Shown: positions 16,463 to 26,230 of the stretch, piece after piece
How positions within the stretch are numbered: position 1 is the first letter of the stretch
Layout: each line of letters begins with the position of its first letter
NCBI GenBank assembly: GCA_034436045.1
Contig: DAOTVZ010000051.1
Coordinates: 14,761-78,760, forward strand
DNA: 64,000 nt
From: H111-94 sp034436045
Lineage (GTDB): Bacteria > Chloroflexota > Ktedonobacteria > Ktedonobacterales > Ktedonobacteraceae
Direction: 5' to 3'
The notes under the pieces: generated by a model
The model's database searches: none
What the model saw: only the letters and a program-made list of their open reading frames with translations
Told to the model about the DNA's origin: nothing
Program-made: the position numbers and the translations under genes

Positions 16463-19201
16463 ATGAAGCTACAAAGACAGGTACCACAGCGCGGTGAGTC
16501 TGCCGGTACGACGGAGATCGTGCTGTCATTGACGACCATTGATCGCCATATGCTGGCGCTGGTGGGTGGCAAGGGAGCCAACCTGGGTGAGATGACAGGT
16601 GCGGGGCTGCCGGTGCCCCCTGGTTTCTGTATTACAACCGCTGCCTATGAGCAGGTGGCCTCGGAGACAGGTCTTACAGCTATACTGGATACTCATGCCG
16701 CAGAGGCCAGTACTCCTGAGCAGCTTACCGAACTGGCGCAGGCGGCACGTGCCTGTCTCCAGAACGCCATCATTCCAGAGCCGGTGGCGGCGTCTATTAT
16801 CCATGCCTATCGCCTTTTGGGCGAAAATGCACCTATCCCTGTGGCTGTGCGTTCTTCCGCCACGACTGAGGACCTGTCCTTCGCCAGCTTCGCGGGCCAG
16901 CAGGATACCTACCTTAATGTCGTCGGAGCCGAGGCGCTATTGGATGCGGTGCGGCGCTGCTGGGCCTCTTTGTGGACCGACCGCGCCGTCAGCTATCGGG
17001 CGAGCCTGGGCCTCGATCAGCGTCAGGTGCGGCTCGCTGTGGTGGTGCAGCGTATGGTCGAAGCTGAAGTGGCAGGCGTGCTGTTTACTGCCAATCCGGT
17101 AACGGGCAAGCGACGCCAGGCCGTTATCGACGCCAATCCGGGTTTGGGAGAAGCAGTTGTCTCCGGCGCAACCAACCCTGATCACTTCGTAGTCAATACC
17201 CTCAGCGGCGAAATCGTCGAACGGCGGCCTGGTGACAAGCATGTTGTTATCAGAGGCAGCGCGGAAGGGGGGACTATCCGCATGGAAGGCGGCACAAAGC
17301 TCGACGAAGCCTGCCTCTCTGATGAGCAGATACGCGCCCTGGCGCAGTTGGGGGCGCGCGTTGAGGCGTATTATGGCGCGCCCCAGGATATTGAATGGGC
17401 CATTGACGCAGCAGGAAAGCTCTGGCTCACACAGTCCCGGCCAATCACGACGCTCTATCCGTTGCCCTTGAACGCGCCGAACAACGATGACGAGCTGCGC
17501 GTGTATTTCTCGCTCAACGTGTTTCAAGGCGTGTTTCAGCCGTTCACACCAATGGGCATAGCCGCCTTCCGGCTTTTTGGCTCTGCCATCGCCGGTTTGT
17601 TTGATCTGGCCCCCCGTGACCCTCTGAGCGGCCCTGGTATTCTGGTCGAGGCTGGTTCTCGCCTTTTCCTCGATGTCACAGGCGCTCTGCGCACGAAGAT
17701 CGGTCGCCGCCTGTTGATCGCAGCAGCAGGCTTTGCAGAGGCCCGCTCACGTGTTCTCTTCCAGCAGTTGACCACCGATGTGCGACTCTCCCTCAAGCCG
17801 ACGCCGCGCTGGCGTATGATACGAGCTTTTGGAGCGTTTGGTGCAAAAACGCGAGCGCCGCTGTATATCATCCAGGCATTGCTCAAGCCTTCAATCGCTG
17901 TAGAGCGTATGCAGCACGCCAGAGCCGGGTTAGAGGCGCTGAGAGTAACGGCCTCGGAAAGCCGGATTGCCAATCCAACTGATCGTTTGCTGACTCTTGA
18001 GCAGCTTGTTCCGGCTCAGGTGAGGTCTCTCTTTCGCACCTTACCCCCCATACTTGTCAGCGGACTTGGCAGTTTGGGGCTGGCGAGCCGACTGCTGAAA
18101 GGTATCGCCTCTGCTGATGAATTGCAAATCGTGTTACGAGCGTTGCCCCATAATCCGACGACGGAGATGGACCTGGAACTGTGGGCACTCTCCCAGCGTG
18201 TGGCGGCTGATGCACAGGCAGCACGTCATGTCAGCGAAACTCCGCCTGAAAAACTGGCACAGGAGTATCGCGCAGCGAGTTTGCCCCCGTCACTTCAAGA
18301 AGGATTGGCCGACTTCCTGTATCACTATGGGCATCGTGGCGTGGCCGAGATTGATCTGGGCCTCCCACGTTGGAGCGAGAACCCGACGCACATCCTGGGT
18401 GTGCTGGCGAATTACCTGCAAGTGCAAGACGAGGTGCTGACCCCGGATGCCCAATTCCGGCGCGGTGCGCAAGAGGCCGAGGCGATGGTGGCCGAACTGA
18501 CGCGGCGCGCAATGCGCAAAGGCCGATTACGCGGCCTGCTGGTGGCTTTCTTCTTGAAACGAGAGCGCGCGCTGGCCGGTTTACGCGAGATGCCTAAATT
18601 CTGCCTGATCTTGCTGCTGGCCTATATGCGCGAGGTGCTGCAATCCATCGGAAAGGAATTAGGCGAAGCTGGACGCCTGGAGAGCAGTGAAGATATTTTC
18701 TTTCTTACCTTGCAAGAGGCACACAAGGCTCTGGCAGGAGAGGATATGCGCGATCTCGTGCGTGAACGGCGAGCAATTTATGAACGCGAACTGCAACGTC
18801 GCCATGTGCCACGTGTACTGCTCTCTGATGGCACCGAGCCAACTCCGGCGGCGACGGATAGTGCAGGGTCTCAACGTATGCTACGAGGAACACCCGCCTC
18901 GCCAGGGTGCATTACAGGACGGGCACGGGTTATCCTGAACCCGACAGGGGCCTATCTGGAGCCGGGTGAGATTCTGGTTGCTCCCTCGACTGACCCCGGC
19001 TGGACGCCGCTTTTTCTAACTGCTGGTGGCCTGGTGATGGAAATGGGGGGGGCCATCTCTCACGGTGCCGTTGTGGCGCGCGAGTACGGTATTCCAGCGG
19101 TCGTGGGCGTACCAGGAGCCACCGAGCGTATTACCACTGGTCAGCGTATTACCGTCGATGGCGCTGCCGGAACGGTGATGATCGAGGAGACGGCATCATA
19201 A
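16463..19201 (+). CDS. PEP-utilising enzyme, rifampicin-phosphotransferase-like
   Basis: The protein is about 912 residues. The N-terminal PPDK/PEP-synthase ATP-grasp domain spans about 25-325: LVGGKGANLGEMTGAGLPVP, SSATTEDLSFASFAGQQDTYLNV, QDIEWAID. A long central helical region follows at about 345-760. The C-terminal swivelling domain carries the phosphohistidine in GGAISHGAVVARE (His about 867). The order ATP domain, substrate domain, His domain and the length fit rifampicin phosphotransferases better than true PEP synthase, whose C-terminal PEP-binding barrel is absent. Start 16463 has GGGA 6 nt upstream. The in-frame ATG at 16442 overlaps the nitrilase stop. Its natural substrate is not evident. 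Confidence 0.85.
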   Translation: MKLQRQVPQRGESAGTTEIVLSLTTIDRHMLALVGGKGANLGEMTGAGLPVPPGFCITTAAYEQVASETGLTAILDTHAAEASTPEQLTELAQAARACLQNAIIPEPVAASIIHAYRLLGENAPIPVAVRSSATTEDLSFASFAGQQDTYLNVVGAEALLDAVRRCWASLWTDRAVSYRASLGLDQRQVRLAVVVQRMVEAEVAGVLFTANPVTGKRRQAVIDANPGLGEAVVSGATNPDHFVVNTLSGEIVERRPGDKHVVIRGSAEGGTIRMEGGTKLDEACLSDEQIRALAQLGARVEAYYGAPQDIEWAIDAAGKLWLTQSRPITTLYPLPLNAPNNDDELRVYFSLNVFQGVFQPFTPMGIAAFRLFGSAIAGLFDLAPRDPLSGPGILVEAGSRLFLDVTGALRTKIGRRLLIAAAGFAEARSRVLFQQLTTDVRLSLKPTPRWRMIRAFGAFGAKTRAPLYIIQALLKPSIAVERMQHARAGLEALRVTASESRIANPTDRLLTLEQLVPAQVRSLFRTLPPILVSGLGSLGLASRLLKGIASADELQIVLRALPHNPTTEMDLELWALSQRVAADAQAARHVSETPPEKLAQEYRAASLPPSLQEGLADFLYHYGHRGVAEIDLGLPRWSENPTHILGVLANYLQVQDEVLTPDAQFRRGAQEAEAMVAELTRRAMRKGRLRGLLVAFFLKRERALAGLREMPKFCLILLLAYMREVLQSIGKELGEAGRLESSEDIFFLTLQEAHKALAGEDMRDLVRERRAIYERELQRRHVPRVLLSDGTEPTPAATDSAGSQRMLRGTPASPGCITGRARVILNPTGAYLEPGEILVAPSTDPGWTPLFLTAGGLVMEMGGAISHGAVVAREYGIPAVVGVPGATERITTGQRITVDGAAGTVMIEETAS

Positions 19202-19295
19202 TCTTCAACCTTGCAGATGGCTCTTAGGAGCAGAGCAGCGTTTTTTTGTCTCCACTCAGCCGAGGGCAGGTATGCACAGGTCTGGGCGTTGTAGC

Positions 19296-19324
19296 TTGAC
19301 AAAGCTCATCTTCCTGAGTATAGT
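19296..19324 (+). promoter_or_regulatory. Strong sigma-70-type promoter before the SRPBCC gene
   Basis: A perfect -35 TTGACA (19296-19301), a 17-bp spacer and a -10 TATAGT (19319-19324) lie 145 bp upstream of the start at 19469. The leader is about 140 nt. No other structure was recognised in 19202-19468. Confidence 0.7.
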
Positions 19325-19468
19325 TGCTTTGATGAGTGGTTGCCTGGTATCGTTTAGCGCGTTGTTTGTCTATAAATGAGTGCAGATGTGATAAGTGGCG
19401 ATACCAGTCTATAAACCTCTCTTATTTTATTAATGTTTCTAACTATCTATGGTGAAGGTATTCTATTT

Positions 19469-19942
19469 ATGGCTAGCGTCCTATTTGAGCAGGATATCTT
19501 TATTGCAGCGCCTTATGGTGTGGTTCAGAAATATCTTGCTAAACTGATGACAGATGTTGTAAGCATGCACCCTTTTGTGGTCTGGACCCGGCATGTGCAG
19601 ACCACGCAAGCACCGGATGGTGCGAGGATTGATCACTATCTTGTACGTGACCGTATGAAGTTAGGCCCGTTCACGCTCGCCTTTACTTATAAAGTTGATA
19701 TGTGTGTGACTGCCACGGGAAAGCTTGTCTCCAATGCCTATCAGTCCCCTGGTATCCATCTCTATAATCAGACCTGGTGTGAACCTGAGGTTGCGGGTAC
19801 ACGTGTCAAAGAATCCATTGAGATCACAGCGCCGCGCTGGCTTCTGAAGACGACCTACAACGGTGCCGTGAAAGCGCATAAAGAAATGTTTGTCAAACTA
19901 AAGGAAAGGATCGAGCGTGAGCAAGCGATACCACCGTACTAG
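19469..19942 (+). CDS. SRPBCC-type (START/polyketide cyclase-like) protein
   Basis: The protein is 157 residues from the ATG at 19469, which has GAAGG about 10 nt upstream. The ATG at 19433 has no SD. The pattern fits a helix-grip SRPBCC fold: it opens SVLFEQDIFIAAPYGVVQKYL, then short beta strands (RIDHYLVRDRMKLGPFTLAF, RVKESIEITAPRW), and it ends with a long amphipathic helix (GAVKAHKEMFVKLKERIERE). Such proteins bind hydrophobic ligands in a cavity. No ligand is suggested by the context. It lies 36 bp upstream of a polytopic membrane protein gene and probably shares its promoter. Confidence 0.75.
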   Translation: MASVLFEQDIFIAAPYGVVQKYLAKLMTDVVSMHPFVVWTRHVQTTQAPDGARIDHYLVRDRMKLGPFTLAFTYKVDMCVTATGKLVSNAYQSPGIHLYNQTWCEPEVAGTRVKESIEITAPRWLLKTTYNGAVKAHKEMFVKLKERIEREQAIPPY

Positions 19943-19978
19943 AACCATCTATTAGCCCGCTGAAGAAAGTGAGACGAT

Positions 19979-21103
19979 ATGCAGACATCAGCACCACGCG
20001 ATACCGCTTCATCGACTACAAAACAGAGTGTTGTACCGACGAACAACTGGTGGCTTCGTATGACAAGCGCCTGGGATAAACCGCAGGAAACTGTGGAGCA
20101 GCGGGAAGTTGTACGGCGCAGTCGGCTCCTGTCGTGGATTTTGTTAGGATTGTTTGCCGCGCTGCTCCTGTTTGTCCCGGCCACGTTTAGCAGTCCCCCC
20201 TCTGTGGTTTCAGAGGTTATTGCGTTGATTGGTTTGTGTATTGTTGCCTTGTTCAACCGACGTGGCTGGGTAACGCTGGCCGGTATCTTGCTGGTAATTT
20301 TAACTATTGGTGCCACCCTGGGTGTCGTGGTAGGTTCGCCTGATGGTAAGATTCACCTGGTTGATTTACCGGCCTATGATTTTTTGAGTGTTACAGTTGT
20401 ATTAGGAGCCTCGATACTGCCGCGTATCTCGGCCTTTGTCATCGCTGGACTAGACATTGTACTGATTTATAGCGACATGATGCTGCAAAGTAAGGCACAG
20501 GATTTGCAGTTAGCCATTCACCAGTACAGCCTGCCGGTCATTTTGGGTCGGCCTGCCGCCATTCTGGTGATTATTGCGGTTATTGCTTACTTGTGGGTCA
20601 GAGGTATGGATCAGGCGGTGCAACGCGCTGATCGAGCAGAAGAGCTGCGTTCTCTCGAACAGTATTTTAATCAAATCGAGGCTGAACGTACAGCCCAGGT
20701 CGAGGAATTTGTTCAAGAGATCATTCGTGCGATCAGTGCCCTGGCGAACGGACAGGAGGGGTTGCTGCTGTTACCGACGGGTCATCCCTGGCAACAGCAG
20801 GCAGTATTTATCAATACGCAACTCAGGCAATTCTACAAGCTTAAACAGGCGAATCGTGGAGATAACGATCAGCTTGTTTTTGCAATGGAAACACTCTTAC
20901 GAGTATTGCAACGTTTTAGAGACAGGCAATCTCTTCTCAGTGCGCTTGAGCCGCGTCAGTTTACTACGCAGGTGCCGCTTGTAGATGAAATTGCTCGCCA
21001 TATCTATCTTCTGCTCCAGGAGCGATCAGGCCCTTCGCAAAACTCTTTCCTGGGAAGAACTCGTCCTTCCCTGCGCCGATTTGACGTATCTGATAAAGAA
21101 TAA
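19979..21103 (+). CDS. Polytopic membrane protein with C-terminal cytoplasmic helix-rich domain
   Basis: The 374-residue protein has a cytoplasmic N-terminus of about 45 residues and about six membrane helices: about 48-70, 78-96, 101-124, 132-152, 155-175 and 195-215. A charged region from about 220 to the end is predicted largely helical (RADRAEELRSLEQYFNQIEAERTAQVEEFVQEIIRA). The layout resembles the sensor half of membrane-bound signalling proteins, but no kinase, cyclase or phosphatase domain is present. It may be a truncated or atypical sensor. The upstream SRPBCC gene is probably cotranscribed. The function is unknown. Confidence 0.75.
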   Translation: MQTSAPRDTASSTTKQSVVPTNNWWLRMTSAWDKPQETVEQREVVRRSRLLSWILLGLFAALLLFVPATFSSPPSVVSEVIALIGLCIVALFNRRGWVTLAGILLVILTIGATLGVVVGSPDGKIHLVDLPAYDFLSVTVVLGASILPRISAFVIAGLDIVLIYSDMMLQSKAQDLQLAIHQYSLPVILGRPAAILVIIAVIAYLWVRGMDQAVQRADRAEELRSLEQYFNQIEAERTAQVEEFVQEIIRAISALANGQEGLLLLPTGHPWQQQAVFINTQLRQFYKLKQANRGDNDQLVFAMETLLRVLQRFRDRQSLLSALEPRQFTTQVPLVDEIARHIYLLLQERSGPSQNSFLGRTRPSLRRFDVSDKE

Positions 21104-21186
21104 TCAGGCAGAGCAACTTTCATAACGCGCTACAGGAACCGCTTGTGCCTGCTGATCCGTTCATTCTCGCTCAATTGTTGCTGATG

Positions 21187-22833
21187 TTAGAAGTACACGT
21201 CGAGCAACACGGGTTTGCCACGTTGCCAGACCGCGCTGGCTTGTTGCAACGTCGATTTCAACTCGTCGATATTGCGCACTGACCAGCCGGACACGCCCAT
21301 GCTGGTGGCCAGTGTGCGGAAGTCGATACGTGGCTCGTTCAAGCCAACGACCGGCTCAAGGGCGGTCGGGCCTTGCTGGGCCAGCGTGCCGCCACGCCGC
21401 AAAATCTCTGCTTTGATGATGTTATAGACCGCGTTGTTGCTGATGATGGCCATGATGGGCAGATTGTAGTGGGCCATTGTCCATAGCGCCTGAATGGTAT
21501 ACATCGAGGCTCCGTCGCCGACGACGGCCAGCACGGAACGCTGCGGCGCACCCAATGCGGCACCGATAGAGAATGGCAACGCAAAACCAAGCGAGCCACC
21601 TCGATTGGTGATATAACTGCCAATGCGATCTCCCGGCGCGAGCAGTTCAGCCATCATGGCCTCGCGGATAGTCACGGCTTCATCAACCAGAATGGTATCC
21701 TTTGGCAATATGTCATGCAGTGTCTGCATAAAGAGGCGGGGCGTCAATCGGTCGGTAGCTGGCGGCTCTGCCGTTCGATTGGGACTGTGCTGCTGTATCT
21801 CTCCCGTCTCATTTTGTGGCAGACGCTCGCGCAAGGCTGCGGTGAGTAGTTGCAGGCTGGCAGTAATGTCGCCATAGAGAGGCAGGCTGGCGCGTTCATT
21901 CTTGCCGAGGGCTTGCAGATCGTTGTCCAGGTGAATGACTTGCGTGTGTGGTGAGAGGACGGGAGCGGGATCGTAGTCGTAAAAGAAATAGGTAGTGAAG
22001 CCGCCAGTACCGACCAGCAGGAGTGCGTCGGCCTGCGCCAGCAGTTTGCGGCGCTGTCCAGGTAGATAGGGCAGGCTGAGTGCGCCGGGCGCGAAAGGCC
22101 CATCGAAACGTTTCAAGAACGTATTGTACAGTATCTGAGCGTGGCAGCGTTGCGCGATCTCCTGAATATACACGTGATCCTGTGCACAGACATCACCAAC
22201 GACGATAAAGGGATGGCGTGCCGCCAACAGAGCCTCTACTGCGCGCTCGATGTCCTGAGACGAAGCTGCACCCAGCGTGGGCAGATGCAGTGCGGGAATG
22301 CTGGCGGTTGCGCCAGTTGGCGTGAGCGGCGGCTGTGCAAGAATATTGGTGGGCAGCACGAGACAGACCGGCCCTTGCGGCGGCATCATAGCGATCATGG
22401 TAGCGCGATGCAGCGCGTTCGCCAGTTCGCACGGCTCCTTGACCGTCCATGTCCATTTGCAGATGGCGCGCGCGATTTCCTCGATATTACCGGCGAGGGG
22501 TGAGTCTTCGATCATATGATGCGTATCATGTTCACCAACGGTAACAACCATCGGCACATGCGCCTTCCATGCGTTATGCATATTCGCTAAACCGTTGGAG
22601 AGGCCGGGCGCGAGGTGTAGATTGACAAGCGCAGGCCAGCCACTCATGCGCGCGAAACCATCAGCAGCGCCGGTAGCTACGTTCTCCTGTAAGCAAAGGA
22701 TGAAGTTAAGATCGGGATAACGCGCCAGGGCATCCATAAATGGCACCTCGGTCGTGCCAGGATTGCCAAAAACGTAGCGATAGCCGTACTGTAGTGCCGC
22801 CTGAAAAAACAGATCGGCTCCCTGTTCTGCCAT
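21187..22833 (-). CDS. Thiamine diphosphate-dependent decarboxylase (benzoylformate decarboxylase-like)
   Basis: The 548-residue ThDP enzyme has three domains. The PYR domain (1-180) has the catalytic Glu in CLQENVATGAADGFARM, after FGNPGTTEVPFMDAL, which is typical of benzoylformate decarboxylases. The central domain covers about 190-330. The PP domain (360-548) has the GDG...NN cofactor motif VGDGASMYTIQALWTMAHYN to ISNNAVYN. A His pair (EHDTHHMIED) lies near the site used by MdlC for catalysis. It would decarboxylate an aromatic or branched 2-oxoacid. Acetolactate synthase large subunit is the main alternative. It is an isolated gene, convergent with the membrane protein gene. Confidence 0.88.
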   Translation of the reverse strand: MAEQGADLFFQAALQYGYRYVFGNPGTTEVPFMDALARYPDLNFILCLQENVATGAADGFARMSGWPALVNLHLAPGLSNGLANMHNAWKAHVPMVVTVGEHDTHHMIEDSPLAGNIEEIARAICKWTWTVKEPCELANALHRATMIAMMPPQGPVCLVLPTNILAQPPLTPTGATASIPALHLPTLGAASSQDIERAVEALLAARHPFIVVGDVCAQDHVYIQEIAQRCHAQILYNTFLKRFDGPFAPGALSLPYLPGQRRKLLAQADALLLVGTGGFTTYFFYDYDPAPVLSPHTQVIHLDNDLQALGKNERASLPLYGDITASLQLLTAALRERLPQNETGEIQQHSPNRTAEPPATDRLTPRLFMQTLHDILPKDTILVDEAVTIREAMMAELLAPGDRIGSYITNRGGSLGFALPFSIGAALGAPQRSVLAVVGDGASMYTIQALWTMAHYNLPIMAIISNNAVYNIIKAEILRRGGTLAQQGPTALEPVVGLNEPRIDFRTLATSMGVSGWSVRNIDELKSTLQQASAVWQRGKPVLLDVYF

Positions 22834-23184
22834 CAGGGTACTCTCTTTCTTATAGCCGTAATTATCGTATGTGACCTGTATGGAGATTTTTCTATCTAAA
22901 TACTATAGCACATGCAGGCGACGAGAGTCCCTTCGGGGGAAAGTGCTGACGTTTCCTCTCCTCTGGTTCTCTCATGTGGTTCCGCAAATACGTATTCTGT
23001 GAAAACTGTTGTCCCAAAACGACCGGGAACTCAACATACGAGGAGCCACGCAGACCATTGGCAAAAAAGCTACCTCTTTTCTGGAATCTTATGATTCCTA
23101 TTCTGCAATGCCTGCATGGCTCCTGGGTCTATAGAAAGGTTTATCCGCTCTTTGTGCGGTAAGTAAATGTATCAAAGGATGGTA
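22834..23184. other. 350-bp intergenic region with no supported gene
   Basis: This is leader sequence of the decarboxylase gene plus sequence downstream of the BON gene. A 62-codon plus-strand frame (22974-23162) has no SD and lacks typical codon use. A weak CCGC...GCGG hairpin lies near 23144-23160, just after the end of the BON gene on the minus strand. Nothing else was recognised. Confidence 0.4.
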
Positions 23185-23850
23185 TTACGGTGAAACGATA
23201 ATGTGATTCTCAACGCTGGTGACGCCGGGAGTAGCCCAGGCAGCGTCCTCGGCGGCCTTCTTTTCTGCGTAAGAGCGCACGGCCCCACGCAAAATGACTT
23301 TGCTCCCCTCGACCTCAACGGTAATACGCTTGGCATCTGTTTCTGCATTACGGATCAGTTCTTGTTCGATTTTCTGTTTCAAGTCCGTCGGCACCAGTCG
23401 AGGTTTCACCGTAATAAGATTTGTGACTCCTTTGACCCCTGAGATGCGTTGAGCCGCTCGTTCGGCTTCCTGCCTCTGAAAACCATATTCGACTTCGCCC
23501 TTGAGGGTGACCCAGCCGTGGCTGACCGTCACATCAATTTTGTCAGCCGGGACATTTGTATCCCACCTGAGCGCGGCGATAATTGCTCTGGCAAGATCGG
23601 CGTCAGTTCGTTCGGCTGAGCCGGGCAGGCGTACCTCAATATCGTTGGCAACCGCTTTGACGCCATGCACCCGATGCGCGGCTTCTTCGGCGGCGATCTT
23701 TTTCATATATGAATCGACCCAGCCTGTCAAGGTTACGACACCATCTTTGACGACGACGCCGATTTCGTTTACCTGCACACGCGGATCCCATTTCAGTTCT
23801 TCCAGGACATCTGTCTGGATGTCTTCATCGGCACGATAACTAACCGCCAT
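23185..23850 (-). CDS. Triple BON-domain protein
   Basis: The protein is 221 residues from the ATG at 23850, which has AAAGGAG 9 nt upstream. A longer frame to 23925 has no SD. Three BON domains follow one another at about 10-75, 83-150 and 155-220. Each has the pattern V-x-D-G-V-V-T-L-T-G-W-V then A-x-x-V-x-G-V-x-x-V-x-N. The first repeat reads VVVKDGVVTLTGWVDSYMKK. BON proteins such as OsmY bind phospholipid or surfaces and are often stress-induced. No signal peptide is visible, so this one is probably cytoplasmic or released otherwise. Confidence 0.9.
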   Translation of the reverse strand: MAVSYRADEDIQTDVLEELKWDPRVQVNEIGVVVKDGVVTLTGWVDSYMKKIAAEEAAHRVHGVKAVANDIEVRLPGSAERTDADLARAIIAALRWDTNVPADKIDVTVSHGWVTLKGEVEYGFQRQEAERAAQRISGVKGVTNLITVKPRLVPTDLKQKIEQELIRNAETDAKRITVEVEGSKVILRGAVRSYAEKKAAEDAAWATPGVTSVENHIIVSP

Positions 23851-24033
23851 AGTGTTTAACTCCTTTCCATACCGACTGTTGTAATGGCTTTTCCCGACCA
23901 GATTTCTTATTTCCATCACGAACAAAGAAGGAATTTGGTAATAAGCAGGCTGTATTGCTTTATTTGTTTCTCATGCTCTTGCAATTTTGTAAAGTAATTG
24001 GCAGTCTATCATTCTGTGGGCGAGGAGAGATAT

Positions 24034-25461
24034 TCATGGCAATGCTTTTGGCAAGGTGAACGTGAAGCAGGTTCCTTGCCCTGGCTGGCTCTGTACGCTG
24101 ATATGGCCGCCGTGTGCCTGGACAAGTTGATCGACGATGGCGAGGCCCAGGCCGGTGCCACCGGTGGCGCGTGTGCGTGAGCGATCAACACGATAGAAGC
24201 GTTTGAACAGGTGGGGCAGGTGTTCGGGCGCGATACCTTCGCCGGTGTCGCAGACGCGCACCTCTACCTCCTGTGTTGTTGCACGGGCACAGACCTCAAT
24301 GCGTCCGCCCTCCGGCGTGTGCATAATGGCGTTATTGATCAGGTTGCGCAGAATTTGTCCGACTCGCTCGGCGTCGGCCTCCACCGGTGGCAGGTCTGTC
24401 GGTATGAACGTTTGTAGCGTGAGCTGTTTTTTCTCGGCCTGAATGGAGAGGCCATTGACGGCTTTGCTCACAATGTCTTCCAGCGCAACAGGCATGCATT
24501 CTAGCTTCAGTTGTCCGGCTTCGGCCAGGCTCAGGTCTTGGAGGTCCGCTACCAGACGGCTCAGCAGCAGCGCCTCTTCATAGATTGAGGTGATGGCAGC
24601 TATAGTGGGTTCCATAAGGCCGTCCAGGATAGCCTCAAGGTAGCCGCGAATATTGGTGAGCGGCGTGCGCAGTTCGTGGGCTACATCACTGACCATGTTG
24701 CGACGTAGTTGCTCGGCCCTCTCCAGACTCTCGGCCATCGTGTTGAAGGCGTGTGCCAGTTTGCCGATCTCATCGTGTGTGTTGATGTGTACGCGCTGGC
24801 TCAGATCGCCTTGCTCCATGCGACGCGCAACCTCGGTCAGCACGGCGATAGGCTTGAGAATCGTGCTGGAGAGCAGGAGCGTGGCAAAGAGGGCCACCAG
24901 GCTGGCGACAACGACGGTGGGCCAGAGCGAGGCTGTAATCATAGAGGTGAAGCGCGCTTCGGGCGGAAAGCCCAGCCCTATAGGCACATCGCCCAGCGTC
25001 ATATCTGTCATACTTGTAGAGATGATACGAATGGGAATGGTATGATATGAGGGATGTGAAAAAGCATTAGCTGATGATGAAGAAGTGCCTGTTGAGGGTG
25101 AGATATGGTGTCCTTCCAGCGTGAGAATATCTGTCAGCGTGAGTACCTGCCCGGTGAGTTGTTGTGAAGAATCGGCGACGACATGTTGCTGCTGGTCAAT
25201 GAGAATAATGTGCGTATGCGTCAATGAGGCATCTTGTTCGATGAGTTGCTGTACCTGTTGTGTGTTATGGTGTTGGTAGGCGCTGAAAATGGCAGAGGTA
25301 AGCTCTTGATTCGTGCGGGCTTGCTGACCGATGGAACGGCGGAAAGCATCACCCGCCGTTTGCAGGGCAAAGATGGCAACAGCAGCAATCGTCACCAGCA
25401 CAATTAGCATAAAGACGATCAGCAGACGTGTGCGCAGACTGTTTAGATTACGTAGTATCAT
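24034..25461 (-). CDS. Sensor histidine kinase
   Basis: The 475-residue protein has membrane helix 1 (about 11-32), an extracytoplasmic sensor loop of about 150 residues and helix 2 (about 180-202). HAMP follows at about 203-255 (VARRMEQGDLSQRVHINTHD), then HisKA with phosphoacceptor His in MVSDVAHELRTPLTNIRGYL. The HATPase_c domain has N box LRNLINNAIMHTPEGG, G1 VCDTGEGIAPEHLPHLF and G2 GGTGLGLAIV. The sensor loop is rich in S, H and T, and its ligand is unknown. The start overlaps the response regulator stop by 14 bp, so the two form one operon with coupled translation. Confidence 0.95.
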   Translation of the reverse strand: MILRNLNSLRTRLLIVFMLIVLVTIAAVAIFALQTAGDAFRRSIGQQARTNQELTSAIFSAYQHHNTQQVQQLIEQDASLTHTHIILIDQQQHVVADSSQQLTGQVLTLTDILTLEGHHISPSTGTSSSSANAFSHPSYHTIPIRIISTSMTDMTLGDVPIGLGFPPEARFTSMITASLWPTVVVASLVALFATLLLSSTILKPIAVLTEVARRMEQGDLSQRVHINTHDEIGKLAHAFNTMAESLERAEQLRRNMVSDVAHELRTPLTNIRGYLEAILDGLMEPTIAAITSIYEEALLLSRLVADLQDLSLAEAGQLKLECMPVALEDIVSKAVNGLSIQAEKKQLTLQTFIPTDLPPVEADAERVGQILRNLINNAIMHTPEGGRIEVCARATTQEVEVRVCDTGEGIAPEHLPHLFKRFYRVDRSRTRATGGTGLGLAIVDQLVQAHGGHISVQSQPGQGTCFTFTLPKALP

Positions 25462-26149
25462 GGTCTCTTCTCAACTTATAGCCAACGCCGTAGACGGTTT
25501 GCAAATAGATCGGTTGCTCTGGTTGTGGTTCGATCTTCTTGCGTAGGTTCATCACATGCACATCGACGGTGCGCTCGAAGCCCTCGTAGTCCAGGCCAAA
25601 GACCAGTGTGACCAGTTCGGAACGGCTGAAGGCGCGTCCAGGTTCGCGGGCCAGCGTTTCCAGTAGCTTAAACTCTTTTGGCGTCAGATGGATCCTCTGA
25701 CCGTTTTTGCGCGCCTCGTGTTCGAGAAAGTTAATTTCCACGTCTCCCAGGCGCAGCGGTGTCTCACGCTGCTCTTCCTGTTGCAGACTCACACGCCGCA
25801 AGACCACGCGCACCCGCGCCACCAGTTCACGCGGGCTGAACGGCTTGGTGACATAGTCGTCTGCGCCTGTGTCCAGGCCGCGTAGCTTCTCCTGTTCCGT
25901 TGTTTTGGCCGTTAAGAGGATAATAGGAACGGCGGACTCCGCGCGCAACAGGCGACAGACATCAATGCCATCAAGAGCGGGCAGCATCCAGTCCAGGATA
26001 ACCAGGTCTGGATTGCGTGTGCGTGCCAGCTCAAGCGCGCTCTGACCGTCATAGGCTGTGATAACCTGGTACTGCTCTTTTTCCAGGTAGAGCCGAATCA
26101 GATCAACCGTTTTTTTGTCATCGTCAACAACCAGAATTTTTCGCCGCAT
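25448..26149 (-). CDS. OmpR/PhoB-family response regulator
   Basis: The protein is 233 residues from the ATG at 26149 (MRRKILVVDDDKK). A longer frame to 26272 runs into the palindromic element and is rejected. The receiver domain has the acidic pair D10-D11, phosphoacceptor D53 (VILDWMLPALDG) and switch T/K residues in PIILLTAK and DDYVTKPFSPREL. The C-terminal winged helix is at about 130-230 (LTPKEFKLLETLAREPGRAFSR, TVDVHVMNLRKKIE). It pairs with the kinase downstream. Its own promoter at 26552-26598 carries 11-bp repeats shared with the glycosyltransferase promoters, so it probably autoregulates and controls them. Confidence 0.95.
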   Translation of the reverse strand: MRRKILVVDDDKKTVDLIRLYLEKEQYQVITAYDGQSALELARTRNPDLVILDWMLPALDGIDVCRLLRAESAVPIILLTAKTTEQEKLRGLDTGADDYVTKPFSPRELVARVRVVLRRVSLQQEEQRETPLRLGDVEINFLEHEARKNGQRIHLTPKEFKLLETLAREPGRAFSRSELVTLVFGLDYEGFERTVDVHVMNLRKKIEPQPEQPIYLQTVYGVGYKLRRDHDTT

Positions 26150-26230
26150 AAAGCCACTTCTCTTTACCTTCGGGCGTGTGGATACCGATACGCCCATGCC
26201 AATGAATTTATCACCAAAACCAGCCCGATT

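Noticed and set aside
22974..23162. 62-residue Cys-containing peptide
   Set aside because: It has no SD, no typical codon use and no known similarity.
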